DNA of 64,000 nt, from contig JANRJH010000029.1 in NCBI GenBank assembly GCA_033764075.1, positions 1 through 64,000 of the forward strand, read 5' to 3'. The DNA comes from M3007 sp033764075 (GTDB lineage Bacteria; Bacteroidota; Bacteroidia; Chitinophagales; Saprospiraceae). Position numbers and translations under genes: made by a program. Within the stretch, counting starts at the first letter, position 1. Every line of letters begins with the position of its first letter. The notes under the pieces were generated by a model. That model worked only from the letters and a program-made list of their open reading frames with translations, was not told the DNA's origin and searched no databases. Of this stretch, positions 60,839-64,000 are shown one piece after another.

Positions 60839-60962
60839 ATCTGCTCAACTTTGTTCTGAATAACTGTTTTCAATGGTACAAACACATCTGCGCAACTTTT
60901 CCTTGACATCAATTCACCCTGCTCCGGTTGCCCGGACGCAAAATTAATCACCCACTTTACTT

Positions 60963-62375
60963 ATGTCCATCCCGATGCAAAATACCCTTTTGCTCATGTG
61001 CGTCATGCTCTGTGCACACCTGGCCACGGCACAGGACTCCCTCAACATGACCCTGTTGGCCCGCTGGGACGATGACTCGCTGCCCATCGCCTCCCCCGGC
61101 GACCTCAACACACAATACAGCGGATGCTGGGGCATGGCCCTCGACGGACGCGAATACGCCATCATCGGCGGTGCGCGACACGTGCTCGTATTCGACGTAA
61201 CCGACCCGACCCAACCCAGGCGCATCGCTCAGTTCGAAGGCCAGACCAATACGGTCTGGCGCGAGTTCAAATCCTACCAGGGGCGCTTTTACGCCGTGTC
61301 CGACGCCACCAATGAAGGCATGATGATCCTCGACATGCGCCAGGCGCCAGACACCGTCATACGCACCTACTACAGCAATACGCTCTTCAGCCGCAGCCAC
61401 ACCATCACCCTTGACACCACCTCCGGACGCATTTACCTCAACGGCACCAATGTGCAGGGCAACGGACTGGTCATCCTCGACGTCAAAACCAACCCCGACA
61501 ACCCCATCCTGCTGTCGCGGATCAACCTGGACGCCAACGGCGCCGGCGGGTACGTGCACGATTCGTATGTGCGACACGACACGATCTACGCCTCCTCGGG
61601 CTTTGAAGGCCTGTATGTACTGGACTGCACCAATCCGGACACCTGCCTGCCCCTCGCCCAGTACGAGACCGGCGGGTACAACCACAACTCTTGGCTGAGC
61701 GCCGACGGCCGCTATTTGTACTACACCGAGGAAATACCGCAGGGGCGACCCGTTCAGATCGTTGCCGTAGACGATCTCGCAGAGGGCATACGCGGTGCAG
61801 GCCGTTTCCTCGACAACCTGCTGAGCCCCGGCGACTCCCTCCCCAAAGCCATTCCCCACAATGTGTACATCCGCGATAACCTGCTGTTCAACTCCCAGTA
61901 CGAGGACGGGCTTTTGGTGTACGACCTCACCGACCCGGAAAAGCCTGTGCTGATCGCATACTACGACACACACCCCCAAAATACGCAATACAACACGTAC
62001 TTTGGCTGCTGGGGCAACTACCCGTGGCTTCCTTCCGGCACCATCATCGCCAGTGACATGCAGAACGGGCTCCAACTGCTCCGCCTGACCAGCAGCAACG
62101 CACCACCCAGGCCCGCCCGGACGCCGTTCTCTGTGACCATAACCCCCAACCCGGCTACGGACGCCGTGCATATACATTTGACGGACGTATCCGCCGGCAG
62201 CAACGCCCGACTGTCCGTATTCGATGCGCTGGGCCGGCTGAAGATGCGCCAAAACATTCCTGGCAGTACACCCCTGGAGCTTGACCTGACCGACTGGCCC
62301 GGCGGCGCCTATTTTTTATGGATACAAAACGATCAGGGCGCCTCGGTCACCCGGACTTTGATCGTGGAACACTAA
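60963..62375 (+). CDS. Choice-of-anchor B family protein with T9SS sorting domain
   Basis: This 470-residue product has a signal peptide (NTLLLMCVMLCAHLATAQ) and LVIVD-type beta-propeller repeats (EYAIIGGARHVLVFDVTDPT, GRFYAVSDATNEGMMILDM, GFEGLYVLDCTNPDTC, DGLLVYDLTDPEKPVLIAYY), the choice-of-anchor B core. The last 75 residues are a T9SS type A tail (ITPNPATDAVHIHL, WPGGAYFLWIQ). Probably surface-exposed; ligand unknown. Divergent from the PorV/PorQ-like gene across 124 bp. Confidence 0.92.
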   Translation: MSIPMQNTLLLMCVMLCAHLATAQDSLNMTLLARWDDDSLPIASPGDLNTQYSGCWGMALDGREYAIIGGARHVLVFDVTDPTQPRRIAQFEGQTNTVWREFKSYQGRFYAVSDATNEGMMILDMRQAPDTVIRTYYSNTLFSRSHTITLDTTSGRIYLNGTNVQGNGLVILDVKTNPDNPILLSRINLDANGAGGYVHDSYVRHDTIYASSGFEGLYVLDCTNPDTCLPLAQYETGGYNHNSWLSADGRYLYYTEEIPQGRPVQIVAVDDLAEGIRGAGRFLDNLLSPGDSLPKAIPHNVYIRDNLLFNSQYEDGLLVYDLTDPEKPVLIAYYDTHPQNTQYNTYFGCWGNYPWLPSGTIIASDMQNGLQLLRLTSSNAPPRPARTPFSVTITPNPATDAVHIHLTDVSAGSNARLSVFDALGRLKMRQNIPGSTPLELDLTDWPGGAYFLWIQNDQGASVTRTLIVEH

Positions 62376-62403
62376 TTGTGGCGAAGGGAACCGCCGTATC
62401 CAT

Positions 62404-62411
62404 TACCTTTG
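62404..62411 (+). promoter_or_regulatory. Predicted -7 element for the EttA-like gene
   Basis: TACCTTTG fits TAnnTTTG, 71 bases before ATG 62483. Confidence 0.5.
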
Positions 62412-62482
62412 CCCTGCCCCACGAAACCCTGTCCCCCTTTCCAGAACCCGGTTTCCACCACCAAGCAACAGCAATTGCCATA

Positions 62483-64000
<1,518 letters not shown>

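Overview
The window is about 60% GC, has no rRNA or tRNA gene that I can see, and reads as a chromosomal segment of a Bacteroidota bacterium, most likely of the Saprospiria lineage. The evidence is the set of large secreted proteins with type IX secretion (T9SS) C-terminal sorting domains, a PorV/PorQ-like protein, BACON, GEVED, HYR and choice-of-anchor B domains, DUF5686 and DUF5117-type proteins, the near absence of Shine-Dalgarno sites, and at least a dozen copies of the Bacteroidota -7 promoter element TAnnTTTG in front of genes. The lineage assignment is inference; no marker gene decides it.

Layout. 1-7887: two large surface proteins on the minus strand (a beta-helix protein and a cohesin/dockerin-like protein), bracketed by two copies of one IS3-family element in opposite orientation. 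8-17.4 kb: an M16 zinc protease, a GT-C glycosyltransferase whose coding sequence carries in-frame palindromes, DUF2452, an alpha/beta hydrolase, YbjQ, Ffh, and a TetR regulator followed by N-carbamoylputrescine amidase. 17.5-23 kb: the least familiar part. It holds a promoter, a short structured RNA with its own terminator, a small protein, two tandem paralogous helical-repeat proteins of unknown function, two micro-ORFs and a six-cysteine protein. 22.6-29.6 kb: a small secreted protein and a 2194-residue T9SS adhesin-like protein. 30-36 kb: MutS, an Mpo1-like protein and a DUF5117-type metalloprotease.

36.6-42.6 kb: a DUF5686 outer-membrane protein, then a GT-C glycosyltransferase, a polyprenyl-phosphate-type GT2 and a flippase-like membrane protein, which together look like a lipid-linked sugar transfer unit. 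42.8-49 kb: a TPR-TM-HTH regulator, a GSII glutamine synthetase and a eukaryote-like glutaminase with ankyrin repeats (a glutamine synthesis and breakdown pair), then PurK. 49-59.4 kb, minus strand: a BACON repeat protein, PrmC, an orphan histidine kinase, an FKBP isomerase, an M20 dipeptidase, a beta-barrel protein and a GH1 glycosidase. 59.7-64 kb: a PorV/PorQ-like protein, a choice-of-anchor B protein and an EttA-type ABC-F protein cut by the window end.

Gaps between genes, and in places the genes themselves, carry several families of palindromic elements. Two families are hairpins flanked by 7-bp tandem units (TCGACAC-type and TGCGGAA-type). One TCGACAC-type core shows a compensatory base-pair change between copies. 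Both IS copies sit in such elements. The palindromes and the 17.5-22.5 kb cluster are the parts most worth following up.
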